From Mesorhizobium sp. B2-7-2 (lineage in GTDB: Bacteria; Pseudomonadota; Alphaproteobacteria; Rhizobiales; Rhizobiaceae), in assembly GCF_006440775.1 (NCBI RefSeq), contig NZ_VFTZ01000006.1, positions 124,001 to 188,000 on the forward strand: a stretch of DNA of 64,000 nucleotides, written 5' to 3'. Each line of letters begins with the position of its first letter. Within the stretch, counting starts at the first letter, position 1. The notes beneath the pieces are model-generated. The model was not told where the DNA came from and searched no databases. It worked only from the letters and a program-made list of their open reading frames with translations. Positions 30,729-39,885 of this stretch are shown here, piece by piece. The position numbers and the translations under genes were made by a program.

Positions 30729-31235
30729 TCAGGAGCCGGCGCCGGAAAGCGTGGTGACGGCGCGGCGGTTCTGCGACCAGCAGGAGATGTCGTCGCAGAC
30801 CGCGACCGGACGCTCCTTGCCGTAAGAGATCGTCTTCAGGCGGCCGGCGGAGACGCCCTTGGAGACCAGGAAGTCGCGCGTGGCGGCGGCGCGGCGGGCG
30901 CCCAGCGCCAGGTTGTACTCACGCGTGCCGCGCTCGTCGGCATGGCCTTCGATGACGATCGCATACTGGCGATACTGGTTCAGCCACTGCGCCTGGCGGG
31001 CCAGCGTGGTCTGTGCGTCGGCGCGGATCGACGAGGAATCGGTGTCGAAGAAGATGCGGTCGCCGATGTTGACGGTGAAGTCCTGCGCCGAACCGGGCGT
31101 CGCGGCTCCGGCACCGTTGAGGCCGAGATCGGCCGCGCTGTTCGGGGTCTTCTTCGAGGCGCAACCGGTAATGGCGAGCGCCATCACGAGAGCGATCATC
31201 GCTGGGTTTCTGGTAAGTGCTGCGATACGGCCCAT
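30729..31235 (-). CDS. pal: Peptidoglycan-associated lipoprotein Pal
   Basis: A 168-residue lipoprotein with the lipobox ITGC (Cys25) and an OmpA-like domain (about 65-168) with the peptidoglycan-binding motif EGHADERGTREYNLALGARRA. Pal anchors the outer membrane to the cell wall and binds TolB. The start at 31235 was chosen because AAGGAGAGG lies upstream and because it puts the lipobox at normal distance; an upstream frame to 31274 adds only polar residues. It is on the same strand as tolQRAB, but a four-helix-bundle cassette lies between it and tolB. Confidence 0.97.
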   Translation of the reverse strand: MGRIAALTRNPAMIALVMALAITGCASKKTPNSAADLGLNGAGAATPGSAQDFTVNIGDRIFFDTDSSSIRADAQTTLARQAQWLNQYRQYAIVIEGHADERGTREYNLALGARRAAATRDFLVSKGVSAGRLKTISYGKERPVAVCDDISCWSQNRRAVTTLSGAGS

Positions 31236-31426
31236 GCCGCCTCTCCTTCGCATATGAGTGATTTCGTTGATCACCCAGTAACCACGTTTGGGTTAACCGG
31301 CATTCAAGAAACACGGTTAATGTTTGGTTTCGAGCCGCCGTCCGCGACTGCTTGCCCCGCGCTTTACGAAGGGGCGACACTGCGCGCGGACCGTAGGCGG
31401 AAATGCGGCCAAAACATGGAAAAAGA

Positions 31427-31892
31427 GGGAATTGGGGAACTGGGGAATTGAAGAATTGGAGAAAGAGGTCACTTCAGCGACCCTCTGAGATTCACCAGCA
31501 TCCCATAGATCTGGTTGTAGGATCGTAGCCACTCGTCAAGCTGTGTCTTTGAAATGTATTCGAGGTCGAAGGCATAGGAGATCCATGTCTCGACTTCGCT
31601 ACACGACCCCATAGCCATTGAAATGAAGCGAGCGAATTCGGCTTTGGAATGAGGCTGCTTGGCAAAGCCCTCCGACAAATTAGCGCAGATAGCCTTGCTG
31701 GAGCGACGCAACTGATCGGCTAGCGCGTATTGCTCGATCTTCGGAAAGGCCAGCGTGGCTTTGTGAATTTCAAGAGAAACTGCGTAGGCCCGCTTATAGA
31801 CCTGCAGGTCCCTGGCGCGTCCAACGTAGCGTCCCTGCTTCTCCATTTCTTCAGTTCTTCAATTCCCCAATTCCCCAGTTCCCCAATTCCCT
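31427..31892. repeat. Inverted-repeat-bounded cassette carrying the four-helix-bundle gene
   Basis: The left arm (31427-31465) begins gggaattggggaactgggg and continues aattgaagaattgg; the right arm (31846-31892) is its reverse complement with one extra ggggaatt unit and a t-to-c change. Together they bracket the gene at 31469-31846, whose start codon touches the right arm. The arms are internally repetitive (gggaattg units). The cassette sits between tolB and pal. Confidence 0.8.
31469..31846 (-). CDS. Four-helix-bundle protein of the 23S rRNA intervening-sequence (S23/IVP) family
   Basis: A 125-residue, wholly helical protein with the family pattern DLQVYKRAYAVSLEIHKATLAFP at the start, LADQLRRSSKAICANLSEGFAK in helix 2, KAEFARFISMAMGSCSEVETW in helix 3 and QLDEWLRSYNQIYGMLVNL in helix 4. 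Relatives are encoded in rRNA intervening sequences or as free genes and form pentamers of uncertain function; the diversity-generating-retroelement Avd protein has the same fold. It lies inside an inverted-repeat cassette within tol-pal, which is unusual. No reverse transcriptase is nearby. Confidence 0.9.
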   Translation of the reverse strand: MEKQGRYVGRARDLQVYKRAYAVSLEIHKATLAFPKIEQYALADQLRRSSKAICANLSEGFAKQPHSKAEFARFISMAMGSCSEVETWISYAFDLEYISKTQLDEWLRSYNQIYGMLVNLRGSLK

Positions 31893-31897
31893 TCCCC

Positions 31898-33217
31898 TCA
31901 CTCAAGCAACGGCGACCAAGCCGGGTCCGACGCATAGTTCGCCGTCGGAATCTGCTGCTCGTTGCGGCCGGTGAGATCGACCGAGACCAGCTTCGGGCCG
32001 CCGGCGGAGTCGCGGAAGAACATCAGCACGCGGCCGTTCGGCGCCCAGGTCGGACCCTCCTGCTGGAAGCCGGAGGACAGGATGCGCTCGCTCGAGCCGT
32101 CGGTTTTCATGACGCCGATCTGGAACTCGCCGCCGCTCTGCTTGGTGAAGGCGATGAGGTCGCCGCGCGGCGACCAGACGGGCGTCGAATAGACGCCGTC
32201 GCCGAAGGAGATGCGGTGCGGATTTGAGCCGTCCGCGCCCATGACATAAATCTGCGAACGGCCGCTGCCGCCGCCGCGGTCGGAAGTGAAGACGATCTGC
32301 GAGCCGTCCGGCGAATAGGAGGGAGAAGTGTCGATCGCGGTCGAATCGGTGAGCCGCGTCGTCGAGCGGCTCCTCAGATCCATGGCGAAGATGTTGGAGT
32401 TGCCATCATCGCGCAGCAGGCTCATGATCACCTTCTGGCCGTCGGGCGAGAAGCGCGGCGCGAACGTCATGCCGGGAAAGTTGCCCACCAGCTCGCGCTG
32501 TCCGGTCTCGATCTGCAGCAGATACACCTTCGGCTGCCCGCTTTCGTAGGACATGTAGGTGATTTCCTGCCGGTTCGGCGAAAAACGCGGCGTCAGAACG
32601 ATCGCGCGGCCGTCCGACAGGTAGCGTATGTTGGCGCCGTCCTGGTCCATGATGGCGAGCCGCTTCTTGCGGGCGTTCTTGGCGCCGGACTCGTCGACGA
32701 AGACGACGCGCGTGTCGAAATAGCCTTTTTCGCCGGTGATCCGCTCATAGATGGCGTCGGCAATGATATGGGCGACGCGCCTGGTGTTGGCGTCGTTGGC
32801 GAAGAACTGCTCGCCCGCCATCTGCTGGCCCGCAAACGTATCCCACAACCGGTACTGGGCGCGGATGCGGCCGTCGGCTTCCTTGCCGACGCTGCCGGTG
32901 ACCAGCGCCTGCGCGTTGATCACCTTCCAGTCGTCGAAGCGCGGCGTGGCGTCCGGGCCGGAAATCTTCTCGATGAAGGCGCTCTTGTCGATCGGCGCGA
33001 ACAGGCCGGAGCGCTTCAGGTCGGCGGTGACGATCTCGGTGATCTGCGCGCCCAGCGCATCATTCGACTGGAAGTCCGTGATGGCGATCGGCAGCGGTTC
33101 GACATTGCCCTTGTTGACGTTGATCTCGACGAGAGCCCATGCCGGCGCGGCAGCGCCAACGAGAGAACCCAGCGCTATTGTCGCGACCATCAGGAGCGGC
33201 TTGAGGGTGAATTTCAT
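31898..33217 (-). CDS. tolB: Tol-Pal system beta-propeller protein TolB
   Basis: A 439-residue periplasmic protein with a signal peptide ([23 protein letters not shown]), an N-terminal domain (about 25-165) and a six-bladed propeller made of WD40-like PD40 repeats ([51 protein letters not shown]). TolB relays TolA force to Pal. The start at 33217 has GAGAAG upstream and gives the signal peptide its normal position; the longer frame runs back into tolA. Confidence 0.97.
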   Translation of the reverse strand: MKFTLKPLLMVATIALGSLVGAAAPAWALVEINVNKGNVEPLPIAITDFQSNDALGAQITEIVTADLKRSGLFAPIDKSAFIEKISGPDATPRFDDWKVINAQALVTGSVGKEADGRIRAQYRLWDTFAGQQMAGEQFFANDANTRRVAHIIADAIYERITGEKGYFDTRVVFVDESGAKNARKKRLAIMDQDGANIRYLSDGRAIVLTPRFSPNRQEITYMSYESGQPKVYLLQIETGQRELVGNFPGMTFAPRFSPDGQKVIMSLLRDDGNSNIFAMDLRSRSTTRLTDSTAIDTSPSYSPDGSQIVFTSDRGGGSGRSQIYVMGADGSNPHRISFGDGVYSTPVWSPRGDLIAFTKQSGGEFQIGVMKTDGSSERILSSGFQQEGPTWAPNGRVLMFFRDSAGGPKLVSVDLTGRNEQQIPTANYASDPAWSPLLE

Positions 33218-33258
33218 ATCTTCTCGCTTCTCTTCGCTGATTGTGCGGAGGGCAGGCC

Positions 33259-34413
33259 TCAGAGGCCAAGCATTTCCCTCGGATCGAAAGTGACCTTGAT
33301 CTGCGCCCAGATGTCCTGTTTTCCGGGAGGAACCTGCAGGCCGGCCATGTTGCATTTCTGGATAGCGCGCACCGCGCTTTCGTCGACCTGGCGGTTTCCG
33401 CTCGATTTCTCGACGACAGGCCGGCCGTCCAGCTTGCCGGAGGCGTCGAGATTGAACGAGATCACGGCGATGAGATCGTCCGAGGCTTCCATGCCCGCCG
33501 GGAAGGTCCAGCAACCCGCAAGCTGATCGCGCAGGGCCCCTTCCTCCGACTTCGACAGCTTCTGGCCCTGGTCCTTTTCGCCGCCGAGCGAGGCCTGCTG
33601 CGTCGAGCGCTTGGCGCCGCCGCCGGACGGCTTCTGCTTGTCCAGCAGGGCGGAAATCTCATCGGCATTGAACTGCTTGTCGTCCGACTTCGGCTTGGAA
33701 GACGCTTCCTTCACCGGCTTGTCGGCGTCCTTGCGGTCCGGCGCCTTGGCGCTTTCGGCCTGGGCCGGCTGCGGCTTCGGCCGCGCTTCCGGCGCAGGCG
33801 CGGAGTCTGGAAGCTTGGCCTCGTCGGTGGGTTGCTGCTGGGTGATCGCCTCGGCGACGGCGTCGGGCTTCACCTCGTCCTTCGGGATAGCGGCGGTCGT
33901 GTCCTTCGGCGGCGTCGGTGTCGGCTGCTTGGCCGGCGTCGGCTTGGGCTCCGTCTGCTTGACCGGCTCGGGCTTGACCTCTTCCTTCGGCGTCGGCGTC
34001 GGCGCGACTTCCGTTGCCGGGATCGGCTTCGGCTTTTCCTGCGGCTTCGGCACGTCCTCGACCGCTGGCTTCTCGGTCGGCGTCGGTGCGGGCGGCGGCG
34101 CCGCCGTCTTCTCGACCGGCTTCGGCTTGGCTTCGTCCGTCACCGGCTTGTCGGTATCGACGGTGTTCTCGCCGACCTTCTGTGCATTGGGCACGACGTC
34201 CGGCCGCTTGGTCGGCAGCGGCGCCGGTTTTTCATGCATCACCGACTTCTTGTCGCCCTGCAGCGTCTGCGGCACGGCTTCCATCGGCACGATGTCGACC
34301 GCCACCGACTCCACGTCGGCCGCCGGCATGGCAGGTGGCGACGACAGCGTGAACAGCCCGAAGGCCAGCGCCACCGTATGCAAGATCACCGATGAGGTGA
34401 GGCCGGTCCGCAT
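33259..34413 (-). CDS. tolA: TolA-like energy-transducing protein of the Tol-Pal system
   Basis: A 384-residue protein with one N-terminal transmembrane helix ([19 protein letters not shown]), which meets TolQ/TolR, a very long Pro/Lys/Thr/Glu spacer (about 60-270, many PTPKE and KPE units) crossing the periplasm, and a C-terminal TonB/TolA-type globular domain (about 285-384, [20 protein letters not shown] to [12 protein letters not shown]). It transmits the proton-motive force from TolQR to TolB-Pal. It follows tolR by seven bases. The Lys/Pro spacer in place of the Ala/Lys helix of E. coli is normal for Rhizobiales. Confidence 0.93.
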   Translation of the reverse strand: MRTGLTSSVILHTVALAFGLFTLSSPPAMPAADVESVAVDIVPMEAVPQTLQGDKKSVMHEKPAPLPTKRPDVVPNAQKVGENTVDTDKPVTDEAKPKPVEKTAAPPPAPTPTEKPAVEDVPKPQEKPKPIPATEVAPTPTPKEEVKPEPVKQTEPKPTPAKQPTPTPPKDTTAAIPKDEVKPDAVAEAITQQQPTDEAKLPDSAPAPEARPKPQPAQAESAKAPDRKDADKPVKEASSKPKSDDKQFNADEISALLDKQKPSGGGAKRSTQQASLGGEKDQGQKLSKSEEGALRDQLAGCWTFPAGMEASDDLIAVISFNLDASGKLDGRPVVEKSSGNRQVDESAVRAIQKCNMAGLQVPPGKQDIWAQIKVTFDPREMLGL

Positions 34414-34420
34414 TTGGCGT

Positions 34421-34882
34421 CTACTGATCCTGTTCCTGCAGCGAGACCAGGCCGATATTCTTGTAGCCGGCCGCCGAAATGCGGGCCATCACCTTCATCG
34501 CCGTACCGTAGTCGGTCGACTTGTCGCCGCGGATGAAGATGCGTTCGTCGTAACCGGTCTTCGAGATCGCCTGCAGCTTGGCTACCAGCTCCTCGATCGG
34601 GATCTCGGTCTCCTGCAGGAAAATCTTGCCCGTCGAGTCGATCGAAACGGTGATCGGCTGCGTGTCGATATTCATCGCCTTGGCCTGCGTGTCCGGCAGG
34701 TCGATCGGAACCCCGACGGTGAGCAGCGGCGCCGCGACCATGAAGATGATCAACAGCACCAGCATCACATCGACCATCGGCGTGACGTTGATTTCGGACA
34801 TCAGGGCATGGTGACGGCCGCGCCGCCTATGGCCGCGTCCGCCTCGCCCCGAGCCACTTGCGCCTGCAGCAGACATCCCCAT
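34421..34882 (-). CDS. tolR: TolR, ExbD-type subunit of the Tol proton channel
   Basis: A 153-residue protein with a basic Gly/Arg-rich N-terminus, one transmembrane helix carrying the proton-path Asp (INVTPMVDVMLVLLIIFMV), and a periplasmic domain (LPDTQAKAMNIDTQPITVSI, ERIFIRGDKSTDYGTAMKVM). It works with TolQ as a proton-driven motor. The start has GAGGAACG upstream; tolQ ends nine bases before it. Confidence 0.97.
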   Translation of the reverse strand: MGMSAAGASGSGRGGRGHRRRGRHHALMSEINVTPMVDVMLVLLIIFMVAAPLLTVGVPIDLPDTQAKAMNIDTQPITVSIDSTGKIFLQETEIPIEELVAKLQAISKTGYDERIFIRGDKSTDYGTAMKVMARISAAGYKNIGLVSLQEQDQ

Positions 34883-34891
34883 GATCGTTCC

Positions 34892-35602
34892 TCAGCCCTT
34901 CTGCGCTACTTTTTCATCGATTTGGCGCGAGAGTATGGCGGAGAACTCGTCCGCGAAGCCTTCCATGCGCATGCCGATCTTGTTCGCGTCCGACGACAGC
35001 TTGTTGTAGGCGATGACCGCGGGAATGGCCGCGAGCAGGCCGATCGCGGTGGCGAGCAGCGCCTCAGCGATACCGGGCGCCACCACCGAAAGGCTGGTGT
35101 TCTTCGAGGCGGCGATCGCCTGGAACGACGTCATGATGCCGATGACGGTGCCGAACAGCCCGATGAAGGGTGCGGCCGAGCCGGTGGTGGCGAGGAAGCC
35201 GAGCCGACCCTCCAGCTTCTCCATCTCGCGCGTCAGCGCCAGATCCATCGCCTTGTCGATGCGGGTCTGCAGCGCCAGCGCCGATTTCGCGCCCTTTTCG
35301 AAACTCTTCTTCCATTCGCGCATGGCGGCGACGAAGATCGCGCCCATGCCGGTGGTCTTGCGATCGGCCAGCGTCCGGTAGAGATCCTCCAGCGACTGGC
35401 CCGACCAGAACACCTGCTCGAAGCGGTTGAGCGCCAGCCGCATGCGGCTATAGGCGACGAGCTTGTCGATGATGATCGCCCAGGTCCAGATCGAGGCGCA
35501 GAGCAGGCCGATCATGACCAGCTTGACCACCCAGCCGGCCTGCATGAACAGGGCCCAGAGCGACAGATGCGCGCCCGGTTCGGCGAGTGCGATATTTTCC
35601 AT
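34892..35602 (-). CDS. tolQ: TolQ, ExbB-type subunit of the Tol proton channel
   Basis: A 236-residue membrane protein with three transmembrane helices: near 18-40, then 135-160 (GFLATTGSAAPFIGLFGTVIGIMTSF, the family signature) and 165-195 (IAEALLATAIGLLAAIPAVIAYNKL). TolQ pentamers surround the TolR dimer. The start has AAGGACG upstream. It is the first gene of tolQRAB; ybgC lies 332 bases further upstream. Confidence 0.98.
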   Translation of the reverse strand: MENIALAEPGAHLSLWALFMQAGWVVKLVMIGLLCASIWTWAIIIDKLVAYSRMRLALNRFEQVFWSGQSLEDLYRTLADRKTTGMGAIFVAAMREWKKSFEKGAKSALALQTRIDKAMDLALTREMEKLEGRLGFLATTGSAAPFIGLFGTVIGIMTSFQAIAASKNTSLSVVAPGIAEALLATAIGLLAAIPAVIAYNKLSSDANKIGMRMEGFADEFSAILSRQIDEKVAQKG

Positions 35603-35934
35603 GACTTACGTCCTTAAGATTTTCCGGGCATCGCTGGCGGCTGGCCCATGGGCATTCCTTTGGTCCGATCGCGCGAAGCTAGAAGCTTGCGGGATAGCCC
35701 CGAATGCACCGTTTCGCGGCCTTTTCGAGGCAAATATTGGTGAAAGGAAGGCGCACGGATTGCGCCAATCTTCGCCAATTCCTTCATGAACCGTTATGGT
35801 TAAGGATGGGTTAGGGCATCAGGCGCGGCGCATTGCCGCGCATGGCCGCGGCCAGCCGGCGAGACGCGACGCAGGGCAAGGTGGGATTCAGGTCAGGCTG
35901 AGCCCGCCGTTCGCAGGCCAGCCTCACCTGAATA
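35603..35934. other. Intergenic region between ybgC and tolQ
   Basis: The 332-base gap should hold the tolQRAB promoter. It contains a near-match to a CtrA box (CTAA-CCCATCC-TTAAC on the minus strand, 35799-35814) and a short palindromic element at 35886-35933. No gene is visible. In many proteobacteria ybgC and tolQ nearly touch, so the gap is larger than usual. Confidence 0.55.
35886..35933. repeat. Short form of a miniature inverted-repeat element
   Basis: attcaggt (35886-35893) and acctgaat (35926-35933) flank about 32 bases; caggctgag follows the left end and aggccagcct precedes the right. The longer element at 45206-45382 has the same ends, so this looks like an internally deleted copy. 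Confidence 0.65.
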
Positions 35935-36405
35935 TCAGCTTGGCCGAGGCATGAAGGCCGCGATCCATTCCTTCGGGAAACGCTTTGGCCGGCCGCTTTC
36001 GCCGACGATCGCCGCTTCGACCTTGGCCTCGACCAGCACGTCGCCGCCGCGCTTCAATTGCTGGCCCATGAAGATGCGGGCGCCGGAAATATCGTCGGTG
36101 CGCGTGTCGATGGTTAGGATATCGTCCATGCGCGCCGGCGAGCGGAAGTCGATCTCCATGCGCCGCACCACCCAGACGATGCGCTCGCCATGCTTGCCGT
36201 CCAGGAGTTCGGTGTGATGGACGCCGGTCAGCCTCAGATAGTCGGAGCGCCCGCGTTCGAGGAATTCGAGATAGCGCGCATGATAGACGACGCCGGAGAA
36301 ATCCGTGTCGGCATAGTAGACCCTCGCCATCAGCCGGTGGCCGAAATCCGTCAGCGCGCCGGAAAGCCCTGCGCCGAGCGCCGCCGATTCACCATGATCG
36401 TCCAT
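35935..36405 (-). CDS. ybgC: YbgC-type acyl-CoA thioesterase (4-hydroxybenzoyl-CoA thioesterase family)
   Basis: A 156-residue hotdog-fold enzyme with the active site YYADTDFSGVVYHARYLEFLERGR, where the Asp in TDFSG is catalytic. YbgC proteins hydrolyse short or medium acyl-CoA esters near the inner membrane and are genetically tied to the Tol-Pal system. The start at 36405 is preceded by AAAGGAAAG and places the active site near residue 33; the longer frame lacks a ribosome binding site. Confidence 0.93.
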   Translation of the reverse strand: MDDHGESAALGAGLSGALTDFGHRLMARVYYADTDFSGVVYHARYLEFLERGRSDYLRLTGVHHTELLDGKHGERIVWVVRRMEIDFRSPARMDDILTIDTRTDDISGARIFMGQQLKRGGDVLVEAKVEAAIVGESGRPKRFPKEWIAAFMPRPS

Positions 36406-36435
36406 CGCGCTTTCCTTTTCAGGCCCGAACAGGCA

Positions 36436-36457
36436 CCTAAAGCCCTCGGGCTTTAGG
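36436..36457. repeat. Perfect 10-bp hairpin, terminator-like
   Basis: cctaaagccc and gggctttagg pair around tc; on the plus strand the stem is followed by catttttc. No plus-strand gene ends before it, so either it ends an unseen short transcript or it is an intergenic repeat. Confidence 0.6.
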
Positions 36458-36466
36458 CATTTTTCT

Positions 36467-36516
36467 GTGCGTGTCGTTGTCCCAAAAACCGCTGCACGCT
36501 TTTGGGCGACACGCAC
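36467..36516. repeat. Dispersed intergenic repeat (family A), inverted partial copy
   Basis: gtgcgtgtcg and cgacacgcac bound cgcttttgggc and aaaaaccgctgc. Read on the minus strand this is the first hairpin of the copies at 25759 and 52704. It lies just before the GH5 gene and explains why the longer upstream frame there is not a real N-terminus. Confidence 0.75.
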
Positions 36517-36536
36517 TGTTTTCGCGCGGGAACGGG

Positions 36537-37787
36537 ATGGCATTGTTGGGCACGATGATCAAGACCTTGATGGCAGCGCTGCTTGCGCTTGGCCCGTTAG
36601 CGTTGCCCGCCGCAGCGGCGACCTTCTCGATGAAGCGCGGCCTCAATCTCGACCAGTGGGTCACCTGGCCGGCCGAGGACAGATGGGGCGAGCGCGAGGC
36701 GATCCTGCCTTATCCGGAATGGCGCAAATTCCTCAAGGAGGACGACCTCAAGGCGCTCAAGGGCGCAGGCCTCGACTTCCTGCGCATGCCGGTCGATCCT
36801 TCGCCCTTTCTTTCGGACCGCACCACGGCCCTTCGCGACGACCTCTATGCCAGTGTGCTGGACTCCGCGCGCATGATCAACCGTGCCGGCCTGAAGGTGA
36901 TCGTCGACCTGCATCTGATCCCCGCCGGCGGCAACCGCAAGATCGGCATGAGCGAGGTGGTGCATGACCCGGCCGTCTTCGATGCCTATGCCGAGCTGGT
37001 GCGCAAGATGGCGCGGACGCTGGCAAAGGAGGACCCGAAGCTTGTCGCGCTGGAACTGATGAACGAGCCGCTGGTCGATTGCGACGAGAACGGCACCAAC
37101 CTTTGGCCCGACCGTCAGAAGCAATTGTTCGCCGTCGCGCGCGCCTCCGCCACCAGGCTGACGCTGGTGCTGAGCGGCGGCTGCTATTCGAACGCGGAGT
37201 CGCTGGCCAGGATCGATCCCAAGGCGATCGCCGATGACAACATCATCTGGGCTTTCCACGCCTACGATCCGTTTCTTCTGACGCATCAGGGCGCAAACTG
37301 GGCCGGCGACTTCATTCCCTATGTCACCGGCCTGTCCTACCCGTTGACGGCTGTCCCGAAGGCGCAACTCGACATGACGCTCGACACGATCCGCGAGCGG
37401 ATCAAGGCCGAGGCGCCTTGGGCGCGGCGGAGCGGCCTGCTCGCCTATCTCGACGAGCAGGTGGCGACGATGGACAGCCCTGAAAAGCTGCTTGGCGTGA
37501 TGGATGCGCCGTTCGCGACGGTCGACGCCTGGGCGAAGGCCAACGGCGTCAAGCCGCAGGACATCACGCTCGGTGAATTCGGCATGATCCGCAAGGAATA
37601 CGGCAACAGCTTCGTCATGCCGGCCGCATATCGCGCAGCCTATGTGCGCGACATGATCGCCCGCGCCGAGGCGCATGGCTTTTCCTGGTCGGTGTGGAGC
37701 TATGGCGGCGCCTTCGGCGTGGTCGACGCCTTCGATGGCGAGAAGGCCGAGCCGGACGTGATGAATATGATCAGGTCGCTGCGCTGA
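36537..37787 (+). CDS. Secreted glycoside hydrolase family 5 (endoglucanase-like)
   Basis: A 416-residue protein with a signal peptide (MIKTLMAALLALGPLALPAAAA) and a TIM-barrel of GH5 type: RGLNLDQWVTW at the first strand, LRMPVDPSPF, VIVDLHLIPAGG, the acid/base Glu177 in ELMNEPL and the nucleophile Glu347 in ITLGEFGM. It should cleave beta-glucan-like polysaccharides in the periplasm or outside the cell. The start at 36537 follows gggaacggg; ATG 36555 is also possible, and the frame further upstream is a repeat element. It converges with the phosphoesterase gene. Confidence 0.9.
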   Translation: MALLGTMIKTLMAALLALGPLALPAAAATFSMKRGLNLDQWVTWPAEDRWGEREAILPYPEWRKFLKEDDLKALKGAGLDFLRMPVDPSPFLSDRTTALRDDLYASVLDSARMINRAGLKVIVDLHLIPAGGNRKIGMSEVVHDPAVFDAYAELVRKMARTLAKEDPKLVALELMNEPLVDCDENGTNLWPDRQKQLFAVARASATRLTLVLSGGCYSNAESLARIDPKAIADDNIIWAFHAYDPFLLTHQGANWAGDFIPYVTGLSYPLTAVPKAQLDMTLDTIRERIKAEAPWARRSGLLAYLDEQVATMDSPEKLLGVMDAPFATVDAWAKANGVKPQDITLGEFGMIRKEYGNSFVMPAAYRAAYVRDMIARAEAHGFSWSVWSYGGAFGVVDAFDGEKAEPDVMNMIRSLR

Positions 37788-37811
37788 GGCAGCGGGCCGG
37801 GGCGACACGCC

Positions 37812-38714
37812 TCAGCCCAGATCGATCTGCAGGATTTCCGGCCGCACCCCGAGACGCACCGGCAGAATGCTGAAGCCCAGCCCGCCCGACACGATCAGGT
37901 TCCGGTCATTCTCCACGACATGACCGTAGGCGAAGCGATTGCCATAGTCCGAAGGCACGACCGGCGAATAGCCGAACAGCCGCACCTGTCCGCCATGCGT
38001 GTGTCCGGACAGTGTCAGCGACACCCGCTCCGGCACCTTCGTGAAAATGTCGGGCTCGTGTGCAAGCAGGATGATCGGCTCGCTGCCCTGGATCTTGGCC
38101 AAGGTGCCCGGGAGATCGTCGAAGCCCTGGAAACTGTCACGGCCTTTGGCCTTGTTCGGCAGCAGCGCCAACTGATCGGCTAGCCCGGCGATCCAGAAAC
38201 CATGCCCGTCCTTTTCCAGCCGCACGACGTCGTTTTCCAGCACCGGGATGCCGACATGCTCGAGCGCCTTGCGCGACTGGGTCGGGCCGGCTTCCGCTCG
38301 CTGGGCGAAGAAATCCGTCCACCAATCGTGATTGCCGAGGATCGACAGCACGCCGAGCGGCGCCTTCAGCCCCGACAAAGCCTCGGCCCACTCCTCCACC
38401 CGCACCCGGCCGGTCACCAGCTTTGTCCCGGCGGTATAGTCACCGAGCAGCACGATCAGATCCGGCTGCAACGCGTTGGCCTGCTCGGCAAGCGCTGTGA
38501 TCCGTTCCGGCGTCATCCAGGGCCGGCAGGAGTGGATATCGGCCAGCGCCACGACGCGCAGCTTAAGCCCGGCCGGCCAGTGCGGCGGCGTCAATGTGTA
38601 GCGCTTCACATGGGTGAGCAGCATCGGCTCGATGCCGACCGCATAGGCGCTGAGCGACACCATGGCGAAGGCCGAGCCGCCGACAAGGCGCAGGAAAGCG
38701 CGTCTGGTGATCAT
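37812..38714 (-). CDS. Tat-exported metallophosphoesterase
   Basis: A 300-residue protein with a twin-arginine signal (ITRRAFLRLVGGSAF) and a calcineurin-like phosphoesterase domain: ALADIHSC, LLGDYTAG, ILGNHDWW and SGHTHGGQVRLFG supply the two-metal site. The family includes UDP-2,3-diacylglucosamine-type and general phosphodiesterases; membrane-bound YkuE/YaeI-like proteins are the closest pattern. The start at 38714 (GGGGCGACC upstream) was preferred to a TTG at 38726. Confidence 0.9.
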   Translation of the reverse strand: MITRRAFLRLVGGSAFAMVSLSAYAVGIEPMLLTHVKRYTLTPPHWPAGLKLRVVALADIHSCRPWMTPERITALAEQANALQPDLIVLLGDYTAGTKLVTGRVRVEEWAEALSGLKAPLGVLSILGNHDWWTDFFAQRAEAGPTQSRKALEHVGIPVLENDVVRLEKDGHGFWIAGLADQLALLPNKAKGRDSFQGFDDLPGTLAKIQGSEPIILLAHEPDIFTKVPERVSLTLSGHTHGGQVRLFGYSPVVPSDYGNRFAYGHVVENDRNLIVSGGLGFSILPVRLGVRPEILQIDLG

Positions 38715-38847
38715 AGGTCGCCCCAAGCCCTAGGATTGCGTCAGATAGCCTATCTTAAAGGATGCAATTGCGCCCTCAGTCGGGCCGAGCCGCGCAGATT
38801 CTGCGCAGATCGGCCATTGCGCCGCCGAAACGGCGAACAAATCTGCG

Positions 38848-39885
38848 TTACTCCTCCTGGAACAGGCTGATCTGCTGCTGGGCGATGTCCCTCGGCGGGT
38901 CGAGGCCGAGATGGCGCCAGGCGTTGGCGGTCAGCACGCGGCCGCGCGGCGTGCGCTGGATGAAGCCCTGCTGGATCAGATAAGGTTCGATGATGTCCTC
39001 GATCGCGTCGCGCGGCTCGGAGAGCCCGGCCGCGATCGTCTCGATGCCGACCGGACCGCCGCCGAAATTGCGCGCGATCATCGACAGATAGCGGCGGTCG
39101 AGCGCGTCGAGGCCGAGCGCATCGACCTCCAGCCTGGTCAGCGCCTCGTCGGCGATCCTCCTGTCGACATGACCGTCGCCGGCGACCGAAGCAAAATCGC
39201 GCACCCTGCGCAGCAGCCTGCCGGCGATGCGCGGCGTGCCGCGCGCGCGGCGCGCGATCTCCACCGCCCCATCGTCGCCGAGCGGCATCGACAGGATGCG
39301 GGCGCCGCGGCGCACGATCTGCTCCAGCTCCTCGACCGTGTAGAAATTGAGCCGGACCGGAATGCCGAAACGGTCGCGCAACGGATTGGTCAGCAGGCCG
39401 AGCCTCGTCGTTGCCGCGACCAGCGTGAAACGGGCAAGGTCGATCTTGACCGAGCGCGCCGCCGGCCCCTCGCCGATGATGAGATCGAGCTGGAAATCCT
39501 CCATTGCCGGATAGAGGATTTCCTCGACCGCCGGGTTGAGGCGATGGATCTCGTCGATGAAAAGGACGTCGCGCTCCTCGAGATTGGTCAGCAGCGCCGC
39601 GAGATCGCCGGCCTTGGCGATGACCGGACCCGAGGTCGAGCGGAAATTGACGCCGAGCTCGCGCGCCATGATCTGCGCCAGCGTCGTCTTGCCGAGCCCC
39701 GGCGGCCCGACGAACAGCACATGGTCGAGCGCCTCGCCGCGGCTCTTGGCGGCATCGACGAAGACCTTGAGATTGGCACGCACCGCCGCCTGGCCGACGA
39801 ACTCGTCGAGCGACTGCGGCCGCAAGGTCTGGTCGGCATCCTCACCGCGCTTGTCGGGGGCAATGAGGCGGGGCGAAAGGGTCAT
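38848..39885 (-). CDS. ruvB: Holliday junction branch migration ATPase RuvB
   Basis: A 345-residue AAA+ motor: Walker [10 protein letters not shown] (60-68), Walker B FIDEIH (109-114), sensor 1 in [12 protein letters not shown] and sensor 2 in [17 protein letters not shown], then the winged-helix DNA-binding domain ending in [12 protein letters not shown]. With RuvA it drives branch migration before RuvC cuts. The start overlaps the stop of the AbrB-like gene by four bases (ATGA), so its translation depends on that inserted gene. Confidence 0.98.
   Translation of the reverse strand: MTLSPRLIAPDKRGEDADQTLRPQSLDEFVGQAAVRANLKVFVDAAKSRGEALDHVLFVGPPGLGKTTLAQIMARELGVNFRSTSGPVIAKAGDLAALLTNLEERDVLFIDEIHRLNPAVEEILYPAMEDFQLDLIIGEGPAARSVKIDLARFTLVAATTRLGLLTNPLRDRFGIPVRLNFYTVEELEQIVRRGARILSMPLGDDGAVEIARRARGTPRIAGRLLRRVRDFASVAGDGHVDRRIADEALTRLEVDALGLDALDRRYLSMIARNFGGGPVGIETIAAGLSEPRDAIEDIIEPYLIQQGFIQRTPRGRVLTANAWRHLGLDPPRDIAQQQISLFQEE

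Noticed and set aside
31469-31846. Diversity-generating retroelement (Avd protein)
   Set aside because: The protein has the Avd-like four-helix fold, but there is no reverse transcriptase or template/variable repeat pair nearby.
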